Shown here one piece after another: positions 1 through 5,698 of a DNA stretch of 7,686 nt. The notes below the pieces were generated by a model. That model did no database searches. It was not told the origin of the DNA and was given only the letters and a program-made list of their open reading frames with translations. This DNA comes from an uncultured Anaerolineaceae bacterium (lineage in GTDB: Bacteria; Chloroflexota; Anaerolineae; Anaerolineales; Anaerolineaceae). Position numbers and translations under genes: made by a program. Within the stretch, counting starts at the first letter, position 1, and each line of letters starts with the position of its first letter. The stretch lies in NCBI GenBank assembly GCA_937894825.1, contig CALCQT010000040.1:1-7686 (forward strand). Direction: 5' to 3'.

Positions 1-2787
1 TTTTTCTTTGTACGGCGCACTGTCATAGGGGCAGAAGGTGGCACAATTGCCGCACTCATTGCACATCGAATCCACATGAACGATCTGCTCCATCGTAAGC
101 CCCGGCGCCGTCACAGAAATATTCGCGCGGTTCGGGCAGACGTCCACACAATTCTCACAGATCGTCGAACAGGACAGACAGCGTTCATTTTCAACCGGAT
201 CCGGCAGTTGAACACGCAGCACACCCTTCTTCAGGAAAATCGGCGCCTTCTCCGCTTTCTGCGCACAGTCCGTCGTCACCGCGATTCCAAGGATCGCCTC
301 GGCCGCCTGACGGCTGTCGCGGATACCTTCCACAATGGTTGCCGGCCCATACAGCCCATCGCCCACAACATAGACGCCCGGCAGATTGGTCTCCAGCGTC
401 GTGGCGTTCACACGCGGACGTCCCCGATCATCAACCAGAATGCCGTTTCGTTCATAATATTCCGCCGGGACCTTCTCGCCGACCGCGGCAATGACGGAAT
501 CGGCCGGAATTGAAACCGTATCATCCGTTTCGACCACACCGCGCCGCCCGGAAGCGTCCGGATCAGCCAAAATCATCTTTTTACAAAGCAATTGCCCATT
601 TTCCCAGATTACCGGGGCCAACAGTTCCTTGAACGCCACCCCGTCTTCAAGCGCCAGCAGCAGTTCTTCCTCATCCGCCGGCATATAGCGCTTCGTGCGC
701 CGGTAGACCAGAGCCACATTGCTGACACCCTCGGTCTGTTTGGCCGCACGGGCCGCGTCCATGGCAGTGTTCCCACCGCCGATGACCACCACATTCTCTC
801 CCAGCGCGACTTTCCCTTTAGCCCGGTTGAATTCTTCCATGAAACTCAGCGCGTTCAGCGGTTCAATACCCTCAATCTTCAACCTGCCCTGCTTATAAGC
901 GCCAACCGCGAGCACAATGGCGTCAAATCCTTCATCTTTCAGCGCCTGCACCGAAGTGACTTCCGTTCCGGTTCGAATTTCAACGCCCAGTTTTTCAATG
1001 AAAGAAACATCTTTTTTCACGGTCTCATAATCAATGCGGAAATCCGGTACCGTCCAGGTCACGATCCCGCCGAGCAATTCACGTTTCTCAAACAGCGTCA
1101 CGTTTGCGCCGGCGCGAGCCAGGAAAAAGGCCGCCGCAATGCCGGCCGGGCCGCCGCCGACCACCGCCACTCGTTTGCCGGATTCACCAACCGCCTTTAA
1201 TTCTTTCAGGATATCAGAATAGGCCTGTTTGGCTGACTCTAACTTAACATTGCGAATATGGACCGGGGACTCGTAATAATTGCGGGTACATTTCGTCATG
1301 CAGTTATGTGCGCAAACCATCCCGGTGATAAAGGGCAGCGGATTTTTATCCGTGATAACGCGCAGCGCATTGAGATAATCCCCGTCGCTGGCCAGTTTCA
1401 TATACGTCGAAACATCCTGATTGATCGGGCAGCCGTCCTCACAGGGCGCGACATAACAATCCAGCAGCGGCACTTTCCGGTTCATCTTGCGTGAAGGCGG
1501 CAGTTTGACCGCCTTGGTATAATGCGGATTCGCGACCGCCGATTCCGCCAGCTTCACCACAGCATTGACATCCACGCCTTCGAAGGAACGGAAACCCTGT
1601 TTCTCAAGTTCATTCGTCAATTGCAGGATCCGCTGGTAGCCGCCCGGTTTCAGAAGCGTCGTCGCGACCGTCACCGGCCAGATGCCGGCAGCCACAATTT
1701 CAGCGATGTTGAAAAAGTCAGCGCCGCCGGAATAAGAGATCCGCAGCCGGCCGTTGAATTCTTTGGACAATTTCGCCGCCAGTGAAATCGTGAGCGCGAA
1801 GAGTGATTTTCCGGACATATACATCTCATTCCCGGGCAGTTCGTTCTGCTTGATATCCACCGGGAAAGTGTTCGTCAGCTTCAGCCCGAAGGAAAGCCCT
1901 TTGCTCTCCGCCAGCGCCATCAGCCGTTCGAACATCGGAACCGCGTCCTTATATTGAAGATCATCGTCAAAATGGAATTCGCCGAACACTAGGTAGTCAT
2001 ACCCCATTTCATCCAGCGTCCTGCGCGCGAATTCATAGCCGAGCAGCGTCGGGTTGCATTTCACAAAGGTGTTCAGATGTTTTTCGCTGATCAGATAATT
2101 CGCAATACTCTCAATTTCCTGTGGAGGGCAACCGTGCAGCGTCGAAATCGTGGCGGAATTGCAGATTGCTGACGGGATGGCTTCGATATCCGTCAGCGTC
2201 ACTTTCCGGAATTTTCCGAGACGGTCTTTCGCCACCGCAATTGCGCTTTTGAAGCTTTCGGTCGCTTTCGCTTCCGACATTGAATCAATGAAGGTGTTGA
2301 TCTTTTCGGATTGGATTCCGGCCAGGTCATACCCTACGCTCATGTTAAACTGAAAACCATCCGGATCCCCCAGCCCGAATTCCTTCGCCATCAAATGGAG
2401 GATCACCCAGGCTTTGATGTATTCATCCTGCGCCTGCGGGACATAAAGCTCCGTGGACCATTCAACGTTATACCCCTCGTCATCAGCCTTGATGCAGGGT
2501 TTTGAGACCGGTAAATCCTCGCCGTCGATAATCTGAACGGTTTTGATCTCGAAAAAGCGGCTGCCGGTGAAATAGGCCGCAATGATATTCTGCGCCAGTT
2601 GCGTGTGCGGTCCCGCTGCCGGACCAATCGGCGTCTCCAATTTTCTGCCGAACAGCTCCAGCCGCCTGGCGTCGTTTTTGGCCACATACGGATGATGGAT
2701 TCCAAAAACTGTTTTCCGGGCGCCATATTCATCCAGCACCCAGTCCAACAACTGCGAAAAAGGCATACATGTCATTCGGTCGCTCAT
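1..2787 (-). CDS. ygfK: YgfK-like putative selenate reductase / purine-pathway Fe-S flavoprotein, C-terminus cut by window edge
   Basis: The frame is open without a stop from the ATG at 2787 to base 1 (929 residues visible; the family is about 1,000, so roughly 100 C-terminal residues are missing). The N-terminal ~430 residues look like a dihydroorotate-dehydrogenase-type barrel (GPAAGPHTQLAQN near residue 60; STLHGCPPQEIE further on). A GltD-like part follows: cysteines C444, C449, C453 and C492, C496, C500 for Fe-S clusters, an FAD-binding GGGPAG at 544-549, and a second dinucleotide-binding GGGNTAMD at 670-677. It ends in ferredoxin-like cysteines C870, C873, C877, C880, C884-Pro and C909, C912, C915, C919-Pro. 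This order matches YgfK, a cytoplasmic electron-transfer oxidoreductase first proposed as a selenate reductase subunit and later linked to anaerobic urate/purine breakdown with ssnA, ygeW/X/Y and selenium-dependent hydroxylases. A GGAG lies 8 bases before the ATG. Substrate is not provable from sequence. The downstream neighbour is outside the window. Confidence 0.88.
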   Translation of the reverse strand, partial: MSDRMTCMPFSQLLDWVLDEYGARKTVFGIHHPYVAKNDARRLELFGRKLETPIGPAAGPHTQLAQNIIAAYFTGSRFFEIKTVQIIDGEDLPVSKPCIKADDEGYNVEWSTELYVPQAQDEYIKAWVILHLMAKEFGLGDPDGFQFNMSVGYDLAGIQSEKINTFIDSMSEAKATESFKSAIAVAKDRLGKFRKVTLTDIEAIPSAICNSATISTLHGCPPQEIESIANYLISEKHLNTFVKCNPTLLGYEFARRTLDEMGYDYLVFGEFHFDDDLQYKDAVPMFERLMALAESKGLSFGLKLTNTFPVDIKQNELPGNEMYMSGKSLFALTISLAAKLSKEFNGRLRISYSGGADFFNIAEIVAAGIWPVTVATTLLKPGGYQRILQLTNELEKQGFRSFEGVDVNAVVKLAESAVANPHYTKAVKLPPSRKMNRKVPLLDCYVAPCEDGCPINQDVSTYMKLASDGDYLNALRVITDKNPLPFITGMVCAHNCMTKCTRNYYESPVHIRNVKLESAKQAYSDILKELKAVGESGKRVAVVGGGPAGIAAAFFLARAGANVTLFEKRELLGGIVTWTVPDFRIDYETVKKDVSFIEKLGVEIRTGTEVTSVQALKDEGFDAIVLAVGAYKQGRLKIEGIEPLNALSFMEEFNRAKGKVALGENVVVIGGGNTAMDAARAAKQTEGVSNVALVYRRTKRYMPADEEELLLALEDGVAFKELLAPVIWENGQLLCKKMILADPDASGRRGVVETDDTVSIPADSVIAAVGEKVPAEYYERNGILVDDRGRPRVNATTLETNLPGVYVVGDGLYGPATIVEGIRDSRQAAEAILGIAVTTDCAQKAEKAPIFLKKGVLRVQLPDPVENERCLSCSTICENCVDVCPNRANISVTAPGLTMEQIVHVDSMCNECGNCATFCPYDSAPYKEK

Positions 2788-2975
2788 TTTATCCTCTCCT
2801 TCTCTCCTCCGTTAAAAGTGAAAGATTTCCGCTCTGCGTTTCCGTATTTTTTATATCATTCAGGAAAAATAATGGGTCTGTTTGTTCAAGGAAATCTTCA
2901 ATTTTAAGATCCTGATGATTTCAGTTTATCATCACAATTTGGAAAAAGCAATATTTTTGGCTCCTGTCTTACAAC

Positions 2976-2994
2976 TAAAAATCAGTGATTTTTA
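2976..2994. promoter_or_regulatory. Perfect 19-base palindrome, possible operator
   Basis: The arms TAAAAATCA (2976-2984) and TGATTTTTA (2986-2994) are exact reverse complements around a single G at 2985. A one-base centre does not favour an RNA hairpin, so binding by a dimeric DNA-binding protein is the more natural reading. It lies between the divergent starts of ygfK and the HAD gene, about 15-30 bases upstream of the weak HAD promoter candidates, so it could serve either gene. No known operator consensus was recognised. Confidence 0.4.
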
Positions 2995-3036
2995 TCCTGT
3001 TTTTCGCTTTGCGCGGTTTGCAGTTAGAATTAATAC

Positions 3037-3087
3037 GGTTGGCGGCAGAACATCCAATAGAAGCGTAGAATCAGCAATCTGCCAACC
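3037..3087 (+). other. Possible 5'-UTR hairpin upstream of the HAD gene
   Basis: GGTTGG plus CAGA (3037-3042, 3046-3049) can pair with TCTGCCAACC (3078-3087), giving 10 base pairs with a 3-base bulge and a 28-base loop. It ends about 20 bases before the Shine-Dalgarno at 3109. If transcription starts near 3037, as the weak -10 candidates suggest, the stem would form the very 5' end of the mRNA. No T-tract follows, so it is not a terminator. It matches no riboswitch class I know and may be chance. Confidence 0.25.
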
Positions 3088-3119
3088 ATGACAATGACAA
3101 GCAAAATCAGGAGAAATGA

Positions 3120-3833
3120 ATGAATACAGTTTTGTTCGATCTTGACGGGACCCTTCTCCCGATCAATCAGGACGATTTTTTGAACGGTTATATGCGAGAA
3201 ATTGCCAAAAAATTTGCACAGGAAGGGGTAGCGCCTCAAAAGTTCGTAAAAGCGATCGGGAAAGGCACTGCAGCTATGCTCGAGAACGACGGAACCGTCA
3301 CCAATGAAAAACGATTCTGGGAAGTTTTTACGCTTGAGATCGGCCCCGAAATTCTGGCACTCGAACCAAAATTCGAGGAATTTTATTTAAATGAATTTAA
3401 CAACATCGCGCATGCCGCAAGACCGAACCCGCTTACGGCTGAATATATCCGCATCCTGAAAGAAAAAGGCTACCGCCTGGTTGCCGCCACCAATCCGCTT
3501 TTTCCCCGCGTCGCCACGCTGCAGCGGATCCAATGGGCCCAACTGGACCCGGCTGATTTTTTTCTGATCACCACCTATGAAAATTCCAGCTTCTGCAAAC
3601 CAAACCTGAATTATTATCGCGAGATCCTGGCGAAGGTCGAGAGGGACGGAACTGACTGCCTGATGGTCGGAAATGATGTTGACGAGGACATGTGCGCTGC
3701 GGAACTCGGAATGGAAACCTTTCTGCTGACGGATCACATGCTGGATTCCGGAAAAAGGGACTGGCGCTCGATCCGGAATGGAACTTACGAAGGGTTGCTG
3801 GATTATATTGCTGCGCTGCCCGCCGCCAACTAG
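3120..3833 (+). CDS. HAD-superfamily hydrolase (phosphatase-like)
   Basis: A 237-residue cytoplasmic protein with all four haloacid-dehalogenase motifs. Motif I is FDLDGT with the nucleophile D7 and acid/base D9. Motif II is T124 in VAATN, motif III is K160 in FCKP, and motif IV is GNDVDED at 174-180 with D176 and D180 for Mg2+ binding. The stretch between motifs I and II (about residues 15-100) is a helical cap of C1 type. Length and motifs fit a small-molecule phosphatase, but the substrate cannot be read from the sequence. AGGAG at 3109-3113 sits 6 bases before the chosen ATG. An ATG at 3116 is in another frame and stays too close to the Shine-Dalgarno. The malic-enzyme gene follows 85 bases after the stop on the same strand with no clear terminator between, so they may be co-transcribed. 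Confidence 0.85.
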   Translation: MNTVLFDLDGTLLPINQDDFLNGYMREIAKKFAQEGVAPQKFVKAIGKGTAAMLENDGTVTNEKRFWEVFTLEIGPEILALEPKFEEFYLNEFNNIAHAARPNPLTAEYIRILKEKGYRLVAATNPLFPRVATLQRIQWAQLDPADFFLITTYENSSFCKPNLNYYREILAKVERDGTDCLMVGNDVDEDMCAAELGMETFLLTDHMLDSGKRDWRSIRNGTYEGLLDYIAALPAAN

Positions 3834-3861
3834 CGGAATAAAAGTGCTTTCAGCCTGAATT

Positions 3862-3884
3862 TTTCCGCTTCAGAAGAGCGGAAA
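3862..3884 (+). repeat. Short inverted repeat between HAD and malic enzyme genes
   Basis: TTTCCGCT (3862-3869) and AGCGGAAA (3877-3884) form a perfect 8 bp stem with a 7-base loop. It is followed by an A/G-rich stretch rather than T residues, so it is not an intrinsic terminator for the HAD gene. It could be an mRNA-processing or stabilising hairpin in a shared transcript, or chance. Confidence 0.35.
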
Positions 3885-3918
3885 GAAAAGAACATTGATA
3901 CGAAAAGGAAGAATGAAA

Positions 3919-5094
3919 ATGGACTACGCAAAAGAATCGTTAAAACGTCACCGGGAATGGAAAGGAAAGATTGAAGTAATTTCATCCGTTCCGGTCAAGG
4001 ACAAGGAAGACCTCTCGTTAGCCTATACACCCGGCGTGGCACAGCCTTGTCTGGAAATCCAAAAAGACGTGAACCAGAGTTACGAGCTGACCCGCAGACA
4101 CAATCTGTGTCTGGTCGTAACGGACGGTTCCGCCGTGCTGGGGCTGGGAGATATCGGTCCGGAAGCCGGTATGCCGGTGATGGAAGGGAAGTGCGTCCTC
4201 TTCAAAACCTTCGGCGACGTCGACGCCTTTCCGCTCTGCATCAAAAGCCATGATGTGGATGAAATCGTCAACACCATCTACCTGATTTCCGGCAGTTTCG
4301 GCGGGGTCAATCTGGAAGACATCGCCGCCCCGCGCTGCTTCGAAATCGAGAAAAAGCTCAAAGAAAAATGTGATATCCCGATTTTCCATGACGATCAGCA
4401 CGGCACCGCCGTTGTTACGCTGGCCGGGTTGGTTAACGCATTAAAAATTGTCGGAAAAACAAAGGAAAACGTCCGGATCGTTGTCAATGGCGCCGGCGCC
4501 GCGGCCATTTCAATCACCCGCCTGCTGCTGGCGGATGGGTTCGCCCACATCACGCTGTGCGACCGGACCGGAGCAATTTATGCCGGACGTCCTGCCGGAA
4601 TGAACCCGTTCAAAGACAAGATCGCCCAGGAAACCAACCTTGAGAAGAAAACCGGATCACTGGCTGATATGCTGGTGGGCGCTGATGTTTTCATCGGCGT
4701 ATCCGCGCCGGGTGTCGTCACGACTGAAATGGTGCGCTCCATGGCGAAAGATGCGATCATATTTGCCTGCGCCAACCCCACGCCGGAAATCTTCCCGGAA
4801 GATGCGCTGGACGGCGGCGCCAAAGTGATTGCCACCGGTCGTTCCGATTTCCCCAATCAGATCAATAACGTGCTGGCCTTCCCGGGAATTTTCCGTGGAA
4901 CGTTTGATGTTCGCGCCAGCGATATTAACGAGGAGATGAAGATCGCGGCCGCTTATGCGCTCTCCGAAATGATTTCTGCGGAGGAACTCACAGCGGAGTA
5001 TATTATCCCCAGGGCCTTTGATCCGCGTGTCGGCAAGACTGTCGCGGTTGCCGTTGCGGAGGCGGCCCGGAAGAGCGGAGTTGCCCGGTTGTAA
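3919..5094 (+). CDS. Malic enzyme (malate dehydrogenase, oxaloacetate-decarboxylating), short bacterial form
   Basis: Catalyses malate + NAD(P)+ to pyruvate + CO2 + NAD(P)H, linking the C4-acid pool to pyruvate. From the ATG at 3919 the protein has 391 residues, the usual length of short malic enzymes without the C-terminal phosphotransacetylase domain. Visible motifs are catalytic Y36 in LAYTPGVAQPC, catalytic lysine K91 in MEGKCVLF, and metal-site residues E133-D134 in NLEDIAAP and D159 in IFHDDQHGTA. There is also a Rossmann NGAGAAA at 190-196 and the conserved ACANPTPE and ATGRSDFPNQINN blocks. I chose 3919 because AGGAAG (3906-3911) sits 7 bases before it and MDYAKESLKRHREWKGKIEV matches the family N-terminus. 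ATG 3913 is too close to that Shine-Dalgarno, and TTG 3895 has none. NAD versus NADP preference is not decided here. A strong hairpin ends the unit. Confidence 0.93.
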   Translation: MDYAKESLKRHREWKGKIEVISSVPVKDKEDLSLAYTPGVAQPCLEIQKDVNQSYELTRRHNLCLVVTDGSAVLGLGDIGPEAGMPVMEGKCVLFKTFGDVDAFPLCIKSHDVDEIVNTIYLISGSFGGVNLEDIAAPRCFEIEKKLKEKCDIPIFHDDQHGTAVVTLAGLVNALKIVGKTKENVRIVVNGAGAAAISITRLLLADGFAHITLCDRTGAIYAGRPAGMNPFKDKIAQETNLEKKTGSLADMLVGADVFIGVSAPGVVTTEMVRSMAKDAIIFACANPTPEIFPEDALDGGAKVIATGRSDFPNQINNVLAFPGIFRGTFDVRASDINEEMKIAAAYALSEMISAEELTAEYIIPRAFDPRVGKTVAVAVAEAARKSGVARL

Positions 5095-5109
5095 TCTGGT
5101 GATGACAGG

Positions 5110-5162
5110 GCTGTTGCTTTATATTTTCCCGTGCACAGCACGGGAAAATATAAAGCAACAGC
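5110..5162 (+). terminator. Very long perfect hairpin, likely terminator after malic enzyme
   Basis: Arms 5110-5134 and 5138-5162 are exact reverse complements (25 bp) around the 3-base loop ACA. Two G·U pairs and an A-U can lengthen the stem to 28 bp. It starts 15 bases after the malic-enzyme stop. The downstream T run is weak (TTTCT, then ATTTTT further on), so the stem rather than the U-tract would do the work; it could also be an RNase III-type processing or mRNA 3'-end stabilising structure. It insulates the malic-enzyme unit from the promoter at 5205. Confidence 0.65.
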
Positions 5163-5204
5163 TTTCTAAAGAATTTTTGGGGCACACGAAATTAAGTTTG
5201 CCTA

Positions 5205-5232
5205 TTGACAGAAACGAATTTTTCTCTATAAT
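5205..5232 (+). promoter_or_regulatory. Strong sigma-70/sigma-A promoter for the leader-tRNA-Cys-met operon
   Basis: A consensus -35 TTGACA (5205-5210) and a consensus -10 TATAAT (5227-5232) are separated by 16 bases. An A/T-rich stretch just upstream (5189-5199) could act as an UP element. Transcription should start around 5239-5241, at or within two bases of the ATG of the first leader peptide. No other good promoter was seen between here and metA, so leader 1, tRNA-Cys, leader 2, metA and the PLP enzyme probably share this start. Confidence 0.9.
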
Positions 5233-5240
5233 CACAACAT

Positions 5241-5318
5241 ATGAATAAAATGTCTATTAACTGCTGTACCTGTATCTGCCACGGACGAGGAAATCCCTTC
5301 GGACGCATTTCAGGTTAA
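5241..5318 (+). CDS. Cysteine-rich leader peptide 1 (25 aa), apparently leaderless
   Basis: The ORF encodes MNKMSINCCTCICHGRGN and a short tail, ending in TAA at 5316-5318. Four of six consecutive codons (5262-5279) are Cys, using TGC and TGT. It lies directly after a consensus promoter and directly before an intrinsic terminator, the classic position of an attenuator leader peptide. The predicted start site is 0-2 bases before the ATG and there is no Shine-Dalgarno, so translation would have to be leaderless; an in-frame ATG at 5250 also lacks a ribosome site. Ribosome stalling at the Cys codons would report low Cys-tRNA(Cys). Cys-rich leaderless ORFs acting as cysteine attenuators are known in mycobacteria; this is an analogous arrangement, not a homolog I can prove. 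Confidence 0.8.
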   Translation: MNKMSINCCTCICHGRGNPFGRISG

Positions 5319-5353
5319 GCAGCAGCGGAACTGAAACCAGGAACGGATTCCTC
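5287..5353 (+). promoter_or_regulatory. Candidate antiterminator pairing of attenuator 1
   Basis: GAGGAAATCC (5287-5296), starting 7 bases after the last Cys codon of leader 1, can pair with GGATTCCTC (5345-5353): 9 base pairs with one bulged A. This uses up most of the 5' arm of terminator 1, so the two structures exclude each other. A ribosome held at the first Cys codons would leave 5287-5296 exposed, and one that moves on would cover it. A weaker local hairpin (5286-5290 with 5297-5301) could hold the segment when the peptide is completed. Predicted by eye, without energies. Confidence 0.6.
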
Positions 5354-5374
5354 AAGAAAAGGAATCCGTTTTTT
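5342..5374 (+). terminator. Intrinsic terminator of attenuator 1, before tRNA-Cys
   Basis: AACGGATTCCT (5342-5352) and AGGAATCCGTT (5360-5370) make a perfect 11 bp stem with a 7-base loop, and the T run extends to 5374 (six T in all from 5369). It lies 23 bases after the stop of leader 1 and 13 bases before the tRNA-Cys, so it would decide whether the tRNA and everything downstream are transcribed. Confidence 0.9.
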
Positions 5375-5387
5375 CGTTAAAAAGCAT

Positions 5388-5458
5388 GGCGACGTAGCCA
5401 AGTGGCAAGGCATGGGTCTGCAAAACCCTGATCGTCGGTTCAAATCCGATCGTCGCCT
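5388..5458 (+). tRNA. tRNA-Cys (anticodon GCA)
   Basis: A complete cloverleaf can be drawn. The acceptor GGCGACG (5388-5394) pairs with CGTCGCC (5451-5457), and the D stem GCC (5397-5399) pairs with GGC (5409-5411). The anticodon loop CTGCAAA (5418-5424) has anticodon GCA at 5420-5422. The T arm is GTCGG/CCGAT around TTCAAAT (5439-5445). The discriminator is U (5458), a main identity element for cysteinyl-tRNA synthetase. CCA is not encoded (CAA follows), so it must be added after processing. The outermost anticodon-stem pair (5413/5429) is U·U, leaving four good pairs. The gene sits between two cysteine-leader attenuators and has no promoter of its own that I can see, so it appears to be released from a longer mRNA. 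Confidence 0.95.
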
Positions 5459-5476
5459 CAAAAAAAAGAGGAAACT

Positions 5477-5584
5477 ATGAAAACGACCAACCGGACACAT
5501 TCAGAACTTCACAAGTCAGATCAGACAGTCTGTTCCTGTTGTCTTTGTACCACCTTGCCGGGGCCTATTCGTTATTCCTACTGA
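5477..5584 (+). CDS. Cysteine-rich leader peptide 2 (35 aa)
   Basis: The ORF starts with MKTTNRTHSELHKSDQTV and continues with CSCCLCTTLPGP and a short tail, stopping at TGA 5582-5584. Four of six codons at 5531-5548 are Cys, all TGT. GAGG (5468-5471) lies 5 bases before the ATG, so unlike leader 1 this one has a normal ribosome site, only 18 bases after the tRNA end. It precedes a second intrinsic terminator and then metA. Position, codon content and terminator make it a cysteine attenuation leader peptide; a separate function for the peptide is not excluded. Confidence 0.82.
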   Translation: MKTTNRTHSELHKSDQTVCSCCLCTTLPGPIRYSY

Positions 5585-5624
5585 ATGAACGTGCTGTAAC
5601 CACAGCCAGAGACGAACGGAGCCC
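5561..5624 (+). promoter_or_regulatory. Candidate antiterminator pairing of attenuator 2
   Basis: GGGC (5561-5564) and TTCGTT (5568-5573), with the bulge CTA between, can pair with AACGGAGCCC (5615-5624): 10 pairs including one G·U. This sequesters the whole 5' arm of terminator 2. The segment begins 12 bases after the last Cys codon of leader 2, so a stalled ribosome would leave it free, and a ribosome at the stop codon (5582) would cover part of it. A small hairpin GCTGT/ACAGC (5593-5597, 5602-5606) lies in between. Predicted by eye, without energies. Confidence 0.55.
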
Positions 5625-5648
5625 GAATGAAAAAAGGCTCCGTTTTTT
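5615..5648 (+). terminator. Intrinsic terminator of attenuator 2, before metA
   Basis: AACGGAGCC (5615-5623) and GGCTCCGTT (5636-5644) form a perfect 9 bp stem with a 12-base A-rich loop and a run of six T (5643-5648). It stands 30 bases after the leader 2 stop and 50 bases before metA. Its outer sequence (AACGGA at the 5' side, TCCGTTTTTT at the 3' side) is shared with terminator 1. Confidence 0.88.
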
Positions 5649-5698
5649 ATTAAATCAAGCAACAACAGCGATCTGGAACGGATCGCAGGAGAAAAAAG

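Larger units (their letters stand above)
2788..3119. other. Divergent intergenic region between ygfK and the HAD gene
   Basis: This AT-rich, non-coding stretch of 332 bases separates two diverging genes and should carry both promoters. I found no near-consensus promoter. Weak candidates are TATAAA read on the minus strand (2855-2850) for ygfK without a good -35. For the HAD gene there is TTTGCG (3008-3013) with TAATAC (3031-3036) at 17 bases, or a lone TAGAAT at 3025-3030. The two structured elements inside it, a palindrome at 2976-2994 and a hairpin at 3037-3087, are listed separately. Confidence 0.6.

Noticed and set aside
76..1200. Plus-strand open frames of 145 and 202 codons opposite the ygfK gene
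   Set aside because: They lie antisense to a long frame with clear Fe-S and FAD motifs, encode no recognisable protein, and lack ribosome sites; they are shadows of the minus-strand gene.
3862..3884. Intrinsic terminator between the HAD and malic-enzyme genes
   Set aside because: The 8 bp stem is real, but no T-tract follows on either strand.
3895..3918. Upstream TTG (3895) or ATG (3913) as the malic-enzyme start
   Set aside because: TTG 3895 has no Shine-Dalgarno, and ATG 3913 is only a few bases from the AGGAAG that is ideally spaced for ATG 3919. The family N-terminus fits 3919.
4018..4401. Minus-strand open frame of 127 codons inside the malic-enzyme gene
   Set aside because: The plus strand carries all malic-enzyme catalytic motifs here, and the antisense frame has no recognised domain.
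5241..5698. T-box or SAM riboswitch upstream of metA
   Set aside because: No T-box motif with specifier-stem layout and no SAM-riboswitch core was seen. The whole stretch is accounted for by leader peptides, terminators and the tRNA.
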